Shown: positions 11,649 to 12,048 of the stretch, piece after piece | Layout: every line of letters begins with the position of its first letter | Numbering within the stretch: position 1 is the stretch's first letter | The notes under the pieces: generated by a model | Told to the model about the DNA's origin: nothing | Database searches by the model: none | The model's input: only the letters and a program-made list of their open reading frames with translations | Made by a program: the position numbers and the translations under genes | DNA from: Alphaproteobacteria bacterium | GTDB lineage: Bacteria > Pseudomonadota > Alphaproteobacteria > Micropepsales > Micropepsaceae | Reading direction: 5' to 3' | Assembly: GCA_028869725.1 (NCBI GenBank) | Contig: JAGWRJ010000685.1 | Location: 1 to 12,048 of the forward strand | DNA length: 12,048 nucleotides

Positions 11649-12048
11649 TCACGCGAACTGAGCCATCAACCGCTTATCGAGCTCACGGACACTTACCTTG
11701 AGTAGCTCCGCGGCTTTTGGCTCTGAGATCGCACCTTCAGCCACCGCTCTCAAGCAAAGCCGTTCCATTCGCTGTGGCCGTTCTGGATCAAGCTTGAATG
11801 GCTCGTTCGATTTGAACGTGTTCCAACCGAGTGCTTTGATCTGTCCCCACAGCTTTGAATACGTCGCTTTCGTGATGATTCCTAGCTGCGAGCACCTTAC
11901 GACCAGCGAAGCGATACTGACTTGAAAAAGCTTTTTCAGCTCGGCGAGCTCGCCAAGCGAGATCGATTTGCGATGACGTCCTAATAGGCGCTCCATCATC
12001 GCTCTTGCCATCAAGAAAGCCCCGGCGAAGCGATCTGCAGCCTTCTCC
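11649..12048 (-). CDS. ImmA/IrrE-type protein, C-terminal part (5' partial)
   Basis: The visible 132 residues are the C-terminal end of an ImmA/IrrE (DUF955) family protein. The frame runs off the window. EKAADRFAGAFLMARAMMER matches the E-x-x-A-x-x-FA-x-x-LLMP region of the family, and ISLGELAELKKLFQVSIASLVVRCSQLGII matches its conserved tail. The zinc site (HExxH) and any HTH would lie in the missing part. In full-length relatives an XRE domain often precedes the peptidase, which cleaves repressors or acts as a regulator. An internal ATG at 12012-12014 is not the true start. The PIN gene follows seven bases later, so this is the likely antitoxin or regulator of that pair. Confidence 0.8.
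   Translation of the reverse strand, partial: EKAADRFAGAFLMARAMMERLLGRHRKSISLGELAELKKLFQVSIASLVVRCSQLGIITKATYSKLWGQIKALGWNTFKSNEPFKLDPERPQRMERLCLRAVAEGAISEPKAAELLKVSVRELDKRLMAQFA

Noticed and set aside
1..12048. CRISPR array, tRNA or rRNA genes
   Set aside because: No regularly spaced direct repeats and no cloverleaf or rRNA-like segments were found by eye on either strand.

Overview
The window looks like accessory DNA of a high-GC proteobacterium. Gene content fits an integrative or conjugative element of a Xanthomonadales-, Pseudomonas- or Burkholderiales-like host. That is a judgement from protein style, GC-rich codon use and the insertion-sequence types, and no marker gene fixes the taxon. 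No rRNA, tRNA or CRISPR array was seen.

Positions 1-3650 read as element backbone, all on the + strand. The order is: the peptidase half of an S24 (LexA/CI-like) regulator, cut by the window edge; a promoter with two matching 13-bp palindromes; ssb; a 68-aa unknown protein; an HD-domain nucleotide hydrolase with an extra N-terminal module; a lipoprotein; a Pmp3/YqaE-type membrane peptide; a 95-aa unknown protein; and a second lipoprotein. The last one stops in the middle of a recognisable conserved motif (EEDHLI). The backbone therefore seems broken at about 3630-3650.

Positions 3651-8600 hold inserted cargo. A small HTH regulator resembling restriction-modification controller (C) proteins faces a DUF2726-type PD-(D/E)XK nuclease-like protein. 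The 85 bp between them carry a dyad that exactly brackets the regulator's predicted -10. Next is an AT-richer gene for an exported Sel1-repeat protein. A 1637-bp IS5-type element sits exactly at its stop codon with a 6-bp target duplication, and separates the gene from a likely terminator. Beyond lie a 40-aa ORF and an 85-bp attC-like inverted repeat.

Positions 8604-10215 contain a 1356-bp IS256-family element with an 8-bp target duplication, then a 169-bp MITE-like inverted-repeat segment. Positions 10216-12048, on the minus strand, encode (in transcription order) the tail of an ImmA/IrrE-type protein, a PIN-domain protein that with it looks like a toxin-antitoxin or regulatory pair, and a 209-aa catalytic-domain-only tyrosine recombinase.

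The best candidate for an undescribed system is the C-protein-like regulator with its DUF2726 nuclease. The ImmA/IrrE-PIN pair and the exported Sel1 protein come next. The mobile-element boundaries are the best-supported structural calls because each is fixed by inverted repeats plus a target duplication.
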